Assembly (NCBI GenBank): GCA_910585785.1
Contig: CAJUEV010000001.1
Span: forward strand, 124,001-188,000
Direction: 5' to 3'
Source of the DNA: an uncultured Christensenella sp.
GTDB lineage: Bacteria; Bacillota; Clostridia; Christensenellales; Borkfalkiaceae
Length of the DNA: 64,000 bases
The position numbers were made by a program, and so were the translations under genes. Under the pieces are notes generated by a model. That model did not search any database. It saw only the letters and a list, made by a program, of their open reading frames with translations, and had not been told where the DNA came from. This document shows, in pieces, positions 7,576-19,104 of the stretch. Within the stretch, counting starts at the first letter, position 1. Every line of letters starts with the position of its first letter.

Positions 7576-10056
7576 TTAAAATTTAAGCTGCTGCCCCTGC
7601 GCGGGAAAGTTAGACTTATATTTAAGCGCAACCACTTTAACGGTGTTTTCCGCGCCCTTTACGGGTTTACCTTTGGTAACTCTGTTTTCAATATTTATGC
7701 TTTCGGTATCAAGTTCTGTTACGTTTTTGTCCGAAGTAACCAGCGCGAGGGTGTACGGAACGGTTACGTATTCCGCAAACATAATTTCGCCCTTGCCCTT
7801 TATATCCGCTATCATAACGCCCTTGCCGCCTCTGCCGTGAGGGTCGAAAAGCGAAGATATTACGCGCTTAAAGCCGCCAAGCGTGGTTGCGACTATTATT
7901 TCGCCTTCCCCGTTTTGCTGGGTTGCGAAAATAACTTCGTCGCCTTCGTTAAGCGAAATTCCTCTTACGCCGCCGGCAACTTTGCCTTGAGTGGGCACGT
8001 CGTCCTTGTCGGCGCAAAGGCACATCGCCTTTTTGGTTACGAACAGCATTGAAGAATACTCGTCGTCAACGTAATCTTCAACGTTCAAAAGTTCGTCCCC
8101 CTCTTTCATTTTTATGGCGGGGAAATATTTTTTGCCACCGAAATACTCGCTCCACGCCGTGCGTTTTACGGCGCCGCACTTTGTAAAGAACAACAACTCG
8201 CCTTCGGGTTGCTGCGTTACGGCAAAAAGTTTTACGGGGTACTCGCCCTTTTGCACGCCGTCCGCAAGATTTTCAACCTTTATGCCAGCCGAACGGTAAT
8301 CGGCGGGCTCCATATTTTCAAGCGGAATTTTTATGCAGTTGCCCAAATTTGTAAAGCAGTAAATAACCGCGTCCTGTCCGCACTTTACAACCTGCGCGTG
8401 CAGTTGCGAAAGTGTTGCGGACGATGGAATTTTTTTCTTGTAGGCGGCGTCGAAATCGTCGCGTTCGATAAACTTTACGCTTCCCGAAGCGGTAAGGCAA
8501 ACAGCCCACGCTGAAACTGTGCGCTTTACGTCGGCGCGCTTTACGTTTATTTTTTCCTCGTCGGAAACTATAACCGTCTTTCGCTCGCACTTGTATTTGC
8601 GTTTTATGGCAAGCATTTCCGCCTTGACTATATCCATTTGCAGATTTTTGTCAGCAATTATGCGCTGCAATTCGGCTATGCGCTTTTTAAGGTCTTCAAG
8701 TTCGCGTTCAAGTTTGGTTATTTCAAGTTTGGCAAGGCGGGCAAGTCTTAAATCGAGTATTGCCTGCGCCTGTTTTTCGGAAAGAGAAAATCTTTCCATA
8801 AGGCGCACTCTCGCCGCGGGGGTGGACTCCGACGATTTGATGATTTTGACGACTTCGTCCACGTTGTGCACGCCTATTATCAGCCCTTCCAATATATGGC
8901 AGCGGGCAAGCGCTTCTTTAAGTTCGAAGCGGCAACGCCTTAAAACAACTTTCTGCTGATACTGCGTGTAATATTTTATTATGTCCAACAGTCCAAGCTG
9001 GCGGGGTTTTCCGCCCGCTATCGCCACCATATTTATGCCGAAAGTGCACTCTAAATCGGTATGTTTAAGCAAACACTTCAAAACCGCGTCCACGTCCGCG
9101 TCTTTTTTAAGCGCAATGACGGCGCGCATACCCTGCCTGTCGCTTTCGTCCACTATTTCGGATATGCCCGAAAGAATTTCCTTTTTATCCTCGCGCAGCA
9201 GCATAATTTTACGCAAAAGTTCGGCTTTGTTGGTCTGGTATGGAAGTTCGGTAATAACAATAAGTTTTTTGCCGTTTTCGCCCTGCTCAACCGCGTATTT
9301 TGCGCGCATAATAATTTTGCCCTTGCCCGTTTCGTACGCCTGTTTAAGTTCGTTGGATATAATATATCCGCCCGTCGAAAAGTCGGGTCCGGGGATAATT
9401 TTCATAATTTCCCCCAGGGATATGCGGGGGTTATCGATATATGCGCAGCAGCCGTCTATAACTTCGCCGAGGTTGTGCGTGGGTATGTTTGTGGCAAGTC
9501 CCACGGCTATTCCGTTTGCGCCGTTCACCAGCAAATTAGGGTAATGTCCGGGCAACAAATCCGGTTCAAGCAAACTGTCGTCAAAGTTGAATGAAAACGG
9601 TACGGTTTCTTTATCTATGTCTTTCAGCAACTCCAAAGCCAGCGCTTCAAGCCGCGCTTCCGTATATCTGTTGGCTGCGGCGGGGTCGCCGTCAACCGAG
9701 CCGAAGTTGCCGTGCCCGTCCACAAGCGTAAGTCGCATATTGAAGGGTTGCGCCATTCTTACCATAGCGTCATAAACCGAACTGTCGCCGTGAGGGTGGT
9801 ATTTACCCATACAGTCGCCGACAATGCGCGCCGATTTTTTGTGCGGCTTGTCGGGAGTTAAACCCATTTCGTACATAGTGTACAAAATACGTCTTTGCAC
9901 CGGTTTAAGCCCGTCTTCAACGCGCGGCAGCGCCCTGTCAAGTATGACATACTCGGCATAGGGCAACATCGAGTCGGGCATAACCTCCTCAATGGGTTTT
10001 ACGTAAATATTTCCCTGCGGAATGGACGTCTGAACTCCGTTAGTCTTTTTAGCCAT
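7576..10056 (-). CDS. parC: Type IIA topoisomerase subunit A (topoisomerase IV ParC or gyrase A)
   Basis: An 826-residue DNA-cleaving subunit. The breakage-reunion domain carries [15 protein letters not shown], the quinolone region [15 protein letters not shown] and catalytic Tyr131 in [11 protein letters not shown]. Ser92 and Asp96 occupy the E. coli GyrA S83/D87 positions and are of the sensitive type. A coiled-coil segment follows (about 430-490), then a beta-pinwheel C-terminal domain. That domain contains HGRGGKG (740-746), close to a GyrA box (QRRGGKG), so naming it ParC rather than GyrA is uncertain. The B-then-A gene order and the ParE-like partner favour topoisomerase IV. Its ATG overlaps the B-subunit stop (TGATG), so translation is coupled. 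Confidence 0.85.
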   Translation of the reverse strand: MAKKTNGVQTSIPQGNIYVKPIEEVMPDSMLPYAEYVILDRALPRVEDGLKPVQRRILYTMYEMGLTPDKPHKKSARIVGDCMGKYHPHGDSSVYDAMVRMAQPFNMRLTLVDGHGNFGSVDGDPAAANRYTEARLEALALELLKDIDKETVPFSFNFDDSLLEPDLLPGHYPNLLVNGANGIAVGLATNIPTHNLGEVIDGCCAYIDNPRISLGEIMKIIPGPDFSTGGYIISNELKQAYETGKGKIIMRAKYAVEQGENGKKLIVITELPYQTNKAELLRKIMLLREDKKEILSGISEIVDESDRQGMRAVIALKKDADVDAVLKCLLKHTDLECTFGINMVAIAGGKPRQLGLLDIIKYYTQYQQKVVLRRCRFELKEALARCHILEGLIIGVHNVDEVVKIIKSSESTPAARVRLMERFSLSEKQAQAILDLRLARLAKLEITKLERELEDLKKRIAELQRIIADKNLQMDIVKAEMLAIKRKYKCERKTVIVSDEEKINVKRADVKRTVSAWAVCLTASGSVKFIERDDFDAAYKKKIPSSATLSQLHAQVVKCGQDAVIYCFTNLGNCIKIPLENMEPADYRSAGIKVENLADGVQKGEYPVKLFAVTQQPEGELLFFTKCGAVKRTAWSEYFGGKKYFPAIKMKEGDELLNVEDYVDDEYSSMLFVTKKAMCLCADKDDVPTQGKVAGGVRGISLNEGDEVIFATQQNGEGEIIVATTLGGFKRVISSLFDPHGRGGKGVMIADIKGKGEIMFAEYVTVPYTLALVTSDKNVTELDTESINIENRVTKGKPVKGAENTVKVVALKYKSNFPAQGQQLKF

Positions 10057-12134
10057 CAGTCGTCCTCCTCTGCGTTTTCGCTTTTAAAGCGCACTTTTTC
10101 TATAAATCCGTCGACTTTGTTGAAGTTTGCGTTTTTGTTTAAAAAGTCTTTTCTGCCTTCAACCCTGTCGCCCATAAGCATATCTATCACGTCCGAGGCT
10201 TCCGCCGCGTCCTCTATGGTAACCTGAATAAGATTGCGGGTTGCGGGGTCCATAGTTGTTTCCCAAAGCTGTTCGGCGTCCATTTCGCCAAGCCCTTTAT
10301 AGCGTTGAAGCGAATATCCCTTGCCCACTTTTTTAATTTTTTCGTCAAGTTCTTTGTCGTCGTAAGCGTACTCCACAACGTCCTTTTTATAGACTTTGTA
10401 TAACGGCGGCATACCGATATACACGCAGCCCGAGTTTACTAATTCGCGCATATATTTGAAGAAAAATGTAAGTAAAATACAGCGGATGTGCATACCGTCC
10501 TGGTCCGCGTCCGAAAGTATTATTACTTTTTTGTATTTTGATTTTTCTACGTCGAAAGAGCGGTTAAAGCCCGCGCCTATCGCGGAGATAAGCGTTTTTA
10601 TTTCTTCGTTTTGCAGCGCTTGCAAAGCGGATTTTTTTTGCACGTTAAGCGGTTTTCCGCGCAAGGGCAAAATAGACTGAAACTGCCTTACGCGCGCCTG
10701 TTTTGCGGTGCCGCCCGCCGAATCGCCTTCAACTATAAAAAGCTCGTTCATTTCCGCGTTTTTGCCCGAGCACGCTGCAAGTTTGCCCACGAGGTTCAGC
10801 CCGTCGTTTTCGGAAGCCGCTTTTGCAACGTCCCTTTCGGCGCGGTGCTTTATTCTGTCGTCGGCGGCAAACTTTGCCTTTTGCGCTATTTTATCGAAAA
10901 CGGGCTTCAACTGCTTGTCCTTCGCAAAGGCGGAAAGCCCTTCCAAAACAGTTTGTTCTACCGCGGGTTTAACTTCGGGATTGCCCAGTTTGGTTTTTGT
11001 TTGTCCTTCAAACTGTACGTTGGTCATCTTTACGGTCAAAACCGCCGTAAGACCTTCCTTTATATCGTCGGCAATAAAAGCCGCGTCCTTCGCCTTCAAA
11101 ACGCCGTTAGAGCGCGCGTAGTCGTTTACAACTTTCAACAATCCGTTGTGGAAGCCCGTTTCGTGATAGCCGCCCTCTATCGTCGAAATATTGTTTACGA
11201 AAGAAAACAAATTTTCGGTATCGTCCTTTGTGTGCGACAGGGCGAACTCTATTTTAATTTTGCTTGCGGGCGCGCCTTTAAGCTGAATATCTTTAATAGC
11301 AGAATAGTACAACGGCGCGGAATACAGCGCGGCTTTGTCGCCGTTGAGATATTTAACAAAGTCTATCAATCCGCCGTCGAACTTATAACTTACGGGCTCT
11401 CTTGCGGGAAGCGCTTTTTTTACGGAAGCGGAATTTCCGTCCTCGTCCTCCTCGCCGTCCTCAAAAGTGAAAAGTTCGCGCTCGTCGTACAAATTTATTT
11501 TTATGCCCTTATTTAAAAACGCAAGTTCTTTAAGGCGCTTTGCAATGGTGTCGTAATTCCACTCTACCGTTTCAAACACTTCGTTATCGGGCATAAATCT
11601 TACAAAAGTGCCCTTTTCTGCGGTTTTTTCGCGGGTGTTTTCAAGGGGGGATACGGGCGCGCCGCAAATCCACTTCTTTTTGTCCTTGTCGTACGAACTT
11701 TCAAAGCGCATTTTAAACACCGTGCCGCGGTAAACTTCCACTTCAAGCCATTTTGAAAGCGCGTTGGTTACCGAAGCGCCCACGCCGTGCAACCCGCCCG
11801 AAAAGGCGTAATTTGCGGTATCGAATTTGCCGCCCGCGTGAAGTTTGGTAAAAATTATTTCAACGCCGCTCATTTTGACTTTGGAGTTTACGTCCGTGGG
11901 CATACCTCTGCCGTTGTCGCGCACGGAAACGGAACCGTCCTTCCAAAGTTTAACGGTTATTTCGTCGGCGTAACCGTTGGCGGCTTCGTCTATGGAGTTG
12001 TCCACGATTTCCCAAAGAATATGATGCAGTCCCTTTACGCCGGTGGAACCTATATACATTCCCGGGCGAATACGTACCGCTTCAAGTCCTTCCAAAATTT
12101 TTAAATCGTCAGCGTTGTAAGATTTTTCTGCCAT
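10056..12134 (-). CDS. parE: Type IIA topoisomerase subunit B (ParE/GyrB)
   Basis: A 692-residue ATPase subunit. The GHKL domain shows [35 protein letters not shown] and [15 protein letters not shown]. The transducer has [11 protein letters not shown]. The Toprim domain has [23 protein letters not shown] and [14 protein letters not shown] binding and dimerisation drive strand passage by the A subunit. It lacks the long insertion of proteobacterial GyrB. A short acidic insert ([10 protein letters not shown], about 225-235) sits in the transducer. Translation starts after AAGGAT, under an extended -10 promoter at 12210-12238. Gyrase versus topoisomerase IV cannot be settled without the other chromosomal pair. 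Confidence 0.88.
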   Translation of the reverse strand: MAEKSYNADDLKILEGLEAVRIRPGMYIGSTGVKGLHHILWEIVDNSIDEAANGYADEITVKLWKDGSVSVRDNGRGMPTDVNSKVKMSGVEIIFTKLHAGGKFDTANYAFSGGLHGVGASVTNALSKWLEVEVYRGTVFKMRFESSYDKDKKKWICGAPVSPLENTREKTAEKGTFVRFMPDNEVFETVEWNYDTIAKRLKELAFLNKGIKINLYDERELFTFEDGEEDEDGNSASVKKALPAREPVSYKFDGGLIDFVKYLNGDKAALYSAPLYYSAIKDIQLKGAPASKIKIEFALSHTKDDTENLFSFVNNISTIEGGYHETGFHNGLLKVVNDYARSNGVLKAKDAAFIADDIKEGLTAVLTVKMTNVQFEGQTKTKLGNPEVKPAVEQTVLEGLSAFAKDKQLKPVFDKIAQKAKFAADDRIKHRAERDVAKAASENDGLNLVGKLAACSGKNAEMNELFIVEGDSAGGTAKQARVRQFQSILPLRGKPLNVQKKSALQALQNEEIKTLISAIGAGFNRSFDVEKSKYKKVIILSDADQDGMHIRCILLTFFFKYMRELVNSGCVYIGMPPLYKVYKKDVVEYAYDDKELDEKIKKVGKGYSLQRYKGLGEMDAEQLWETTMDPATRNLIQVTIEDAAEASDVIDMLMGDRVEGRKDFLNKNANFNKVDGFIEKVRFKSENAEEDD

Positions 12135-12209
12135 AAATTTATCCTTTTGAAGTTGCGCCTATCCCGCAAACGCGAATAAAAGCAACATATAGTCGGCGCA
12201 TACCTGCAA

Positions 12210-12238
12210 ATTATACCATATATTGTTAAAAAAGTAAA
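12210..12238 (-). promoter_or_regulatory. Sigma-A promoter of the topoisomerase operon
   Basis: TTTACT, a 17-bp spacer and TATAAT preceded by TGG (extended -10) on the minus strand. It overlaps the T-rich tail of the ligA terminator. Confidence 0.75.
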
Positions 12239-12268
12239 GCGCGCGGACAAATTTATTTGTCCGCGCGC
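12239..12268 (-). terminator. Terminator of the pcrA-ligA operon
   Basis: A 13-bp perfect stem (12239-12251 with 12256-12268) around a 4-nt loop, followed on the minus strand by TTTACTTTTTT. It lies 40 nt after the ligA stop. Confidence 0.88.
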
Positions 12269-12308
12269 GCCTTGCAAAATCAATAAATACAAACTTACAG
12301 CAAGCACG

Positions 12309-14264
<1,956 letters not shown>

Positions 14265-14279
14265 TTATTTTTTTATAAT

Positions 14280-16556
14280 TTAGTCCAAAACTTCCAGCGG
14301 AGCGATTGCCGCGGAAAGTTCTTTTATGCCCTGATTGTCAAACGCGACGTGAAGTGTGTTGCCGCCGTTTTTTATGGCTATAACCCTGCCCACGCCGAAT
14401 TTTGCGTGACGGACGCGAGTACCCACGGCGTATTTGCCGCCGCTTTGCGCGGGTTTGGGCTTGCTTCCGCCCCACGCGGGTTTGAAACTGCTTGCGCTTG
14501 AAAATCCGTCGTTTTGAACGCCGTCCGCCGAAGAATACAGCGCGCGCCCCGTGCTTTTTTCCTCGGCGTCGTAACCGTACGTGCTTTTGTATGAACCGGC
14601 GTATTTTTTTCCGCCGCCCGCATAATAGTACGGCGTGCTGTCCGCGGCAACAGCGCCGAGTTCGGGTGCAAGTTCCTTTATAAAGCGCGAAGTTTTTGTC
14701 AAATCCCTTCTGCCGTATAAAAACCGCGATTTAGAGCGCGTCAAATAAATTTTTTCTCTTGCGCGGGTAATTGCAACGTACATAAGCCGCCTTTCTTCCT
14801 CGTCGCAATCGCCCAAATCGTCCTGACGGATAGATGGCATTGTTCCGTCCTCCAACCCGCAGACGAACACTACGGGAAATTCAAGCCCCTTTACGGCGTG
14901 AATTGTGGCAAGCGTGACGTAATCGCTTTCGTCCGCTTCGTCAAGGTCGGAAGAAAGCGTGACGGAATTTAAATACTCGTCAAGCGTAGCCTGCGGATTC
15001 AAACGGCTGAACTCGTCAACAGAAGCGATAAATTCGTCAAGGTTTGCAAGTTTTCCGTCGCCCTCGTCGCTGCCGTCGTCGTAAGCGGAGCGCAAATCGG
15101 AAAGGGCGATAACCTCGCGCACAAGTTGGTTTACGGGCGACTCCAAAGCGGAGATTATAAAACCTTTTATAAGCGAAGCAAAATCCTTGACTTTGTCCTT
15201 TGTTCCGCGCGGAAGCGAAAGACTGTCGCAATCTAACGCGGCGTCGTACAAAGAAAGGGTCGCCGCTCTGGAATACTCGTACATAATCTCTATCGTTTTG
15301 CCGCCTATTCCTCGGCGGGGAACGTTGATAATTCTTTCAGCCGCCTCGTTGTCGTAAGGGTTTGAAATAAGCCGCAGGTACGCCAAAACGTCCTTTATTT
15401 CCTTCCTTTCGAAGAATTTGAAACCGCCGAAAACTTTATAAGGTATTCCGTATTTTGTAAACTCTTGTTCGTATGCGCGCGTCAAAGCGTTTTTGCGCAT
15501 CAAAACGGCGTAGTCGGAGTATTTTTTGCCCTTTGCAACGCCTTCCGAAATTATGCGCGCGGTATACAGCGCCTCGCCCGCTTCTTCCTCCGCCTGATAG
15601 TATACCGGCTTGTCGCCGTCGGCGGCGTCCGTCCAAAGCACTTTTCCGCGACGGACGGAATTGTTTTTTATTATGCAGTTTGCCAGCTTTAAAATAGAAT
15701 TTGTAGAGCGGTAGTTGCGTTCGAGTTTATAAACTTTCGCCTGCGGAAAATCTTTATCAAACTTTAAAATATTTTCTATTTCGGCGCCGCGCCAACCGTA
15801 AATGGACTGGTCGTCGTCGCCCACGGCAAACAGATTGCCGTGCTTGCCCGCAAGCAGTTTTATTATGTTGTACTGAACCGCGTTGGTATCCTGAAACTCG
15901 TCAACGTGTATGTAACGGAATTTGTCCGAAAGATATTCGCGAATTTCGCCGTCCCGCCGCAAAAGGCGCAAAGTTTCCAAAAGCAGGTCGTCAAAGTCAA
16001 GCGCGTTGTTCGCTTTAAGCTCGCTGTCGTACATTTCGTAAATTTTAACCACGTCGTCGATATTGCGCTCGCTGCGGAATTTGCGCTGGTATTGGTCGGG
16101 GTCAAGTCCCAACATTTTTGCGTTGGCAATGTGGTATTTTGCGTTTTTTAAAAGCGCGTCGTCGTCAAAATCCAGCGCGTGAAAACATTTTTTTATTATA
16201 TTCGAACGCTCCGCTTCGCTATAAATGGAAAAGTTGGGTTTAAACCCCGCTTTGTCGGCAAACTGACGCAAAATTTTAACGCACATAGAGTGTATTGTGC
16301 ATATCCACTTTGTGTCGCCGTCCAAATCAAGCGTCCTTGCAAGGCGCTCCTTCATTTCCGCCGCAGCCTTGTTTGTAAAAGTTATGGCAAGAATTTGCGA
16401 AAGGGACGCTTTGCCTTCCCTCAAAATATACGCTATACGCGAAGTGAGCACGCGCGTTTTTCCGCTGCCGGCGCCCGCCAGAACAAGCACCGCGCCTTCC
16501 GTATCGCGCACGGGCTTCAATTGTTCTTCGTTAAGTTTGTCTAGAATTTCGTCCAT
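14280..16556 (-). CDS. pcrA: UvrD/PcrA superfamily 1 DNA helicase
   Basis: A 758-residue 3'-5' helicase. Motif I is GAGSGKT (28-34). FTNKAAAEMKERL, DEFQDTN (motif II), DDDQSIYGWRGA (motif III), the arginine-containing LERNYRST, TIHAVKGLEF and VAITRARE follow. The C-terminal ~40 residues (VGTRVRHAKFGVGRVIAIKN) form the Tudor-like RNA-polymerase-binding domain of PcrA/UvrD. Roles are repair, restart and removal of stalled polymerase. The start at 16556 matches the family N-terminus; a start 63 nt further upstream would add an unrelated tail. The -10 lies only 7 nt before this ATG and there is no Shine-Dalgarno, so the mRNA is predicted to be leaderless. Confidence 0.96.
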   Translation of the reverse strand: MDEILDKLNEEQLKPVRDTEGAVLVLAGAGSGKTRVLTSRIAYILREGKASLSQILAITFTNKAAAEMKERLARTLDLDGDTKWICTIHSMCVKILRQFADKAGFKPNFSIYSEAERSNIIKKCFHALDFDDDALLKNAKYHIANAKMLGLDPDQYQRKFRSERNIDDVVKIYEMYDSELKANNALDFDDLLLETLRLLRRDGEIREYLSDKFRYIHVDEFQDTNAVQYNIIKLLAGKHGNLFAVGDDDQSIYGWRGAEIENILKFDKDFPQAKVYKLERNYRSTNSILKLANCIIKNNSVRRGKVLWTDAADGDKPVYYQAEEEAGEALYTARIISEGVAKGKKYSDYAVLMRKNALTRAYEQEFTKYGIPYKVFGGFKFFERKEIKDVLAYLRLISNPYDNEAAERIINVPRRGIGGKTIEIMYEYSRAATLSLYDAALDCDSLSLPRGTKDKVKDFASLIKGFIISALESPVNQLVREVIALSDLRSAYDDGSDEGDGKLANLDEFIASVDEFSRLNPQATLDEYLNSVTLSSDLDEADESDYVTLATIHAVKGLEFPVVFVCGLEDGTMPSIRQDDLGDCDEEERRLMYVAITRAREKIYLTRSKSRFLYGRRDLTKTSRFIKELAPELGAVAADSTPYYYAGGGKKYAGSYKSTYGYDAEEKSTGRALYSSADGVQNDGFSSASSFKPAWGGSKPKPAQSGGKYAVGTRVRHAKFGVGRVIAIKNGGNTLHVAFDNQGIKELSAAIAPLEVLD

Positions 16557-16563
16557 ATATTTT

Positions 16564-16592
16564 ATTATAACACGCGCGGCGGCATATTTCAA
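16564..16592 (-). promoter_or_regulatory. Sigma-A promoter of pcrA, predicted leaderless
   Basis: TTGAAA (16587-16592), exactly 17 bp, then TATAAT (16564-16569) on the minus strand. Only 7 nt separate the -10 from the ATG at 16556, so transcription should begin at or within 1-2 nt of the start codon. Confidence 0.75.
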
Positions 16593-16630
16593 CGCTATGC
16601 GCGCAAAAATAGCCGGCAAATTAAATAAAT

Positions 16631-16654
16631 CCGTCCGCGCAATTTTACGGACGG
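16631..16654 (-). terminator. Terminator after the 125-residue protein gene
   Basis: CCGTCCG (16631-16637) pairs with CGGACGG (16648-16654), followed on the minus strand by ATTTATTTAATTT. It lies just beyond the stop at 16681. Confidence 0.7.
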
Positions 16655-16680
16655 AAAACGGATTTAAAAACTTTAAAATG

Positions 16681-17058
16681 CTAAATTTTTAAATCTTTTT
16701 CTTTTTTATATCGGTTAAGCGCTTCAAGATATTTTGCCGAAAGTTCCAAGGTGTAGCGCTGTTTTTCTTCATAACTAAGTTTATTGTAAACTTCCGCGTC
16801 GGTAAGCCTGCCAATCGCGTCCGAAACTTCGCCCTCCGTTTCCAAAAGGCGCTTGACTTTTAAATAAAACTCGTCCTCGCGTTCGCCGCGGATTTCGCTT
16901 TGCAATTTTTCGGCAATGGTGCTTTTAATACGCATTTCGCTTATTCCTTTGTTTATCGCTTCCAAAGCGTTTTCGTCAAAGTTTTTCTTTTTGTCCGCCC
17001 AAAAGTTGGTTTTAAGCCGCTTTTTAGCGGCGCGCGCCATAAAAATCAAATCTTCCAT
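16681..17058 (-). CDS. Small uncharacterised helical protein
   Basis: A 125-residue soluble protein I do not recognise. It starts at MEDLIFMARAAKKRLK, with AAGGGA six nt upstream. An alternative start 21 codons earlier lacks such a site. The sequence is charged and almost certainly all helical (ALEAINKGISEMRIKSTIAEKLQSE, and a Lys/Glu-rich C-terminus ending RYKKEKDLKI). The basic N-terminus (RAAKKRLKTNFWADKKK) could contact nucleic acid or the ribosome. It follows rpsU, where yqeY sits in other Firmicutes, but I see no YqeY likeness. A terminator between them suggests only partial read-through. Confidence 0.7.
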   Translation of the reverse strand: MEDLIFMARAAKKRLKTNFWADKKKNFDENALEAINKGISEMRIKSTIAEKLQSEIRGEREDEFYLKVKRLLETEGEVSDAIGRLTDAEVYNKLSYEEKQRYTLELSAKYLEALNRYKKEKDLKI

Positions 17059-17157
17059 ACAAAGTCCCTTTTTTCTGCAATCTTTTTTGCGAATTTCAAA
17101 AGCGAAGTTTCCGTCCAACAAAATTTTACATTTATCGACTTATTTTATAATGAAAAA

Positions 17158-17187
17158 AGTCCGTCCGATTTATCTTTCGGACAGACT
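17158..17187 (-). terminator. Terminator of rpsU
   Basis: An 11-bp stem with one G-U pair (17158-17168 with 17177-17187), an 8-nt loop and a run of T on the minus strand, beginning 8 nt after the rpsU stop. Confidence 0.85.
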
Positions 17188-17194
17188 TTTAATT

Positions 17195-17371
17195 TCAGTT
17201 TTTGTTTCTTTTTCTTGCGGCTTCGCGCTTTTTGCGGCGCTTAACGGCGGGAGATTCGTAAAATTCGTGCTTGCGCATATCGCCTATGATACCGTCGCGA
17301 GAGCACTTTCTCTTGAAACGTCTGAGCGCGCTTTCAACCGATTCGTTTTCGCCTACTCTTATCGTTGACAT
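17195..17371 (-). CDS. rpsU: 30S ribosomal protein S21
   Basis: A 58-residue basic protein read directly from the sequence: [20 protein letters not shown], then a Cys-containing [20 protein letters not shown], and a C-terminal Arg/Lys tail ([13 protein letters not shown]). These are the hallmarks of bS21 at its usual length. S21 helps base-pairing of the Shine-Dalgarno during initiation. It is driven by a consensus promoter at 17430-17458 and closed by its own terminator. Several neighbours appear leaderless, so having the S21 gene nearby is of note, but no link is shown. Confidence 0.96.
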   Translation of the reverse strand: MSTIRVGENESVESALRRFKRKCSRDGIIGDMRKHEFYESPAVKRRKKREAARKRNKN

Positions 17372-17429
17372 TCTTTTTCACCGTCCCTTGCCTAAGCCTT
17401 AATTGTGCGGTCTTTCAGCACACCGTTAA

Positions 17430-17458
17430 AGTATATCAAAACCGTTTTTGCAAGTCAA
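17430..17458 (-). promoter_or_regulatory. Sigma-A promoter of rpsU
   Basis: TTGACT, 17 bp, TATACT on the minus strand, giving a leader of about 50 nt. Confidence 0.8.
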
Positions 17459-17537
17459 CTTGTTTAAGGCAGAATTTCAAAAACTTTATAGCCCTGTTTT
17501 TGCAAAACCTTTTTACGGGTTTTGGATTGTTTTTTGT

Positions 17538-18308
17538 TTATGAAATACAACCCCTGATTTGCTTTAAGGCGGTTTTTTCAAGGCGGGAAACCTGCGCTTG
17601 CGATATGCCCACTTCCTGCGAAATTTCCGTCTGCGTCTTGCCTTCGAAATATCTTAAAAACAATATCTTCTTCTCTCTGCTTTCAAGGCGGTTAATCGCC
17701 TCGTAAAGCGCCGCTTTTTCCGTCCACACTTCGTCGTTGTTCTTTTCGTCGAATATCTGGTCCATCAGCAAAAGCGTGTCCCCCGCTTTATTGTAAACCG
17801 GCTCGTATAAAGAAACGGGGTCTGAAATGGCGTCAAGCGCGTACGCCACTTCGGAAACCGCTATATTCATTTCCTGCGCTATTTTGTCGTAAGTTACCTC
17901 GTCGTCAACTTCTTCAAGTTTTTCCCTTACCTTCAAAATCTGGTACGCAGTATCGCGTATAGAGCGGGAAACCCGCAAACTGTTACCGTCGCGCAAATAT
18001 CTTTTTATTTCTCCCAAAATCATAGGCACGGCGTAAGTTGAAAATTTTACGCCGACGGATATATCAAAGTTATCTATGGCTTTTATAAGTCCCACGCAGC
18101 CCGCCTGAAAAACATCGTCCGCGTTGGCTTTTTTCGCCCAGAAACGGCGCACCAGCGACAACACAAGGCGCATATTTCCGACTATAAACCGCTCTCGCGC
18201 GGCCTCGTCCCCCGCCTTTAATTTTACCATAAGTTCCTGCTGCTCTTTTGAAGAAAGCAGCGGAAGTCCCGAAGTATCAACTCCGCAAATAACGACTTTT
18301 TGCAACAT
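17538..18308 (-). CDS. sigG: Sporulation sigma factor SigG
   Basis: A 256-residue sigma-70 family factor. The N-terminus KVVICGVDTSGLPLL is the SigG hallmark that distinguishes it from SigF. Region 2 contains RFIVGNMRLVLSLVRRF and FQAGCVGLIKAIDNFD. KFSTYAVPMILGEIKRYLRD is the 2.4 region of SigF/SigG. Region 4 ends with EGKTQTEISQEVGISQAQVSRLE. SigG directs late forespore transcription (spoVT, ger operons, SASPs). It has a strong AGGAGGGG site and follows sigE by 97 nt, as in the classic spoIIG-sigG arrangement. It may be read both from spoIIG and from its own forespore promoter, which I could not place. Confidence 0.96.
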   Translation of the reverse strand: MLQKVVICGVDTSGLPLLSSKEQQELMVKLKAGDEAARERFIVGNMRLVLSLVRRFWAKKANADDVFQAGCVGLIKAIDNFDISVGVKFSTYAVPMILGEIKRYLRDGNSLRVSRSIRDTAYQILKVREKLEEVDDEVTYDKIAQEMNIAVSEVAYALDAISDPVSLYEPVYNKAGDTLLLMDQIFDEKNNDEVWTEKAALYEAINRLESREKKILFLRYFEGKTQTEISQEVGISQAQVSRLEKTALKQIRGCIS

Positions 18309-18386
18309 AACTACCCCTCCTTTTAAAAGGTATGTAACGTTGCGCAGTCAAGCGGAAAAACACGTGATTTTTGCGGTCTTTTTAAA

Positions 18387-18406
18387 TTTACCCCGCATAT
18401 ATGCGC
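18387..18406. repeat. 20-bp motif copy 1, touching the sigE stop
   Basis: TTTACCCCGCATATATGCGC, matching 28584-28603 at 18 of 20 positions. The core is self-complementary (GCATATATGC). It abuts the minus-strand stop codon of sigE. Confidence 0.45.
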
Positions 18407-19104
18407 TAATTAATCTGTTTTGATATGTCTTTTTTAAGTTTTGAAATAATCTTTTTTTCAAGCCGCGAAATGTAGCTTTGCGAAATACCCAGTTTGTCGG
18501 CGACGTCCTTTTGCGTAAGACTTTCGCCCCCGTCCAACCCGAAGCGCATCTTCATTATGCGCTGTTCGCGCGGAGAAAGTTTTCTTAGCGAAGCTTTCAG
18601 CAGTTCGCGTTCCACTCCGCCTTCAACGTCGGAATAAACGCTGTCCGCGTCCGTGCCCATAACGTCCGATAAAAGCAGTTCGTTGCCCTCCCAATCGGTG
18701 TTAAGCGGCTCGTCGAAACTTATTTCCTGTTTAAGTCGGCTTAATCTGCGCAGATACATAAGTATTTCGTTTTCAATACACCGCGAGGCGTACGTGGCAA
18801 GTTTGATATTTTTGTCCGACCTGAACGAATTTATCGCTTTAATCAGCCCTATCGTACCCACCGAAACCAAATCGTCGCCGTCCGCACCCGAACCTTCAAA
18901 CTTTTTGGCTATGTAAACCACCAACCGCAGATTATGCTCTACAAGTTCCGCCTTGGCGCGCTCGTCCCCGCTTTCCAGAAGGCTTATTTTGTTGCTTTCC
19001 TCCTCTTGCGAAAGCGGCAAAGGCAACGCTTCCGTGCCGCATATGTAGTCGAGAGTGTTTCTGCCAAGCAGTCTGGCAAGCAGATTTTTTATTTTTTCAA
19101 ACAT
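18406..19104 (-). CDS. sigE: Sporulation sigma factor SigE precursor
   Basis: A 232-residue factor. The first ~20 residues ([20 protein letters not shown]) are an amphipathic pro-sequence, followed by the conserved [14 protein letters not shown] of pro-SigE. Region 2 has [33 protein letters not shown] and [20 protein letters not shown]. Region 4 has [23 protein letters not shown]. The pro-sequence is cut by SpoIIGA after the SpoIIR signal, which switches on the mother-cell programme. The gene overlaps spoIIGA by 8 nt, as expected for the spoIIG operon. Confidence 0.96.
   Translation of the reverse strand: MFEKIKNLLARLLGRNTLDYICGTEALPLPLSQEEESNKISLLESGDERAKAELVEHNLRLVVYIAKKFEGSGADGDDLVSVGTIGLIKAINSFRSDKNIKLATYASRCIENEILMYLRRLSRLKQEISFDEPLNTDWEGNELLLSDVMGTDADSVYSDVEGGVERELLKASLRKLSPREQRIMKMRFGLDGGESLTQKDVADKLGISQSYISRLEKKIISKLKKDISKQIN

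Noticed and set aside
12101..12307. Minus-strand 68-codon frame between ligA and the topoisomerase operon
   Set aside because: It spans the ligA terminator and the extended -10 promoter, has no ribosome site and no protein-like composition.
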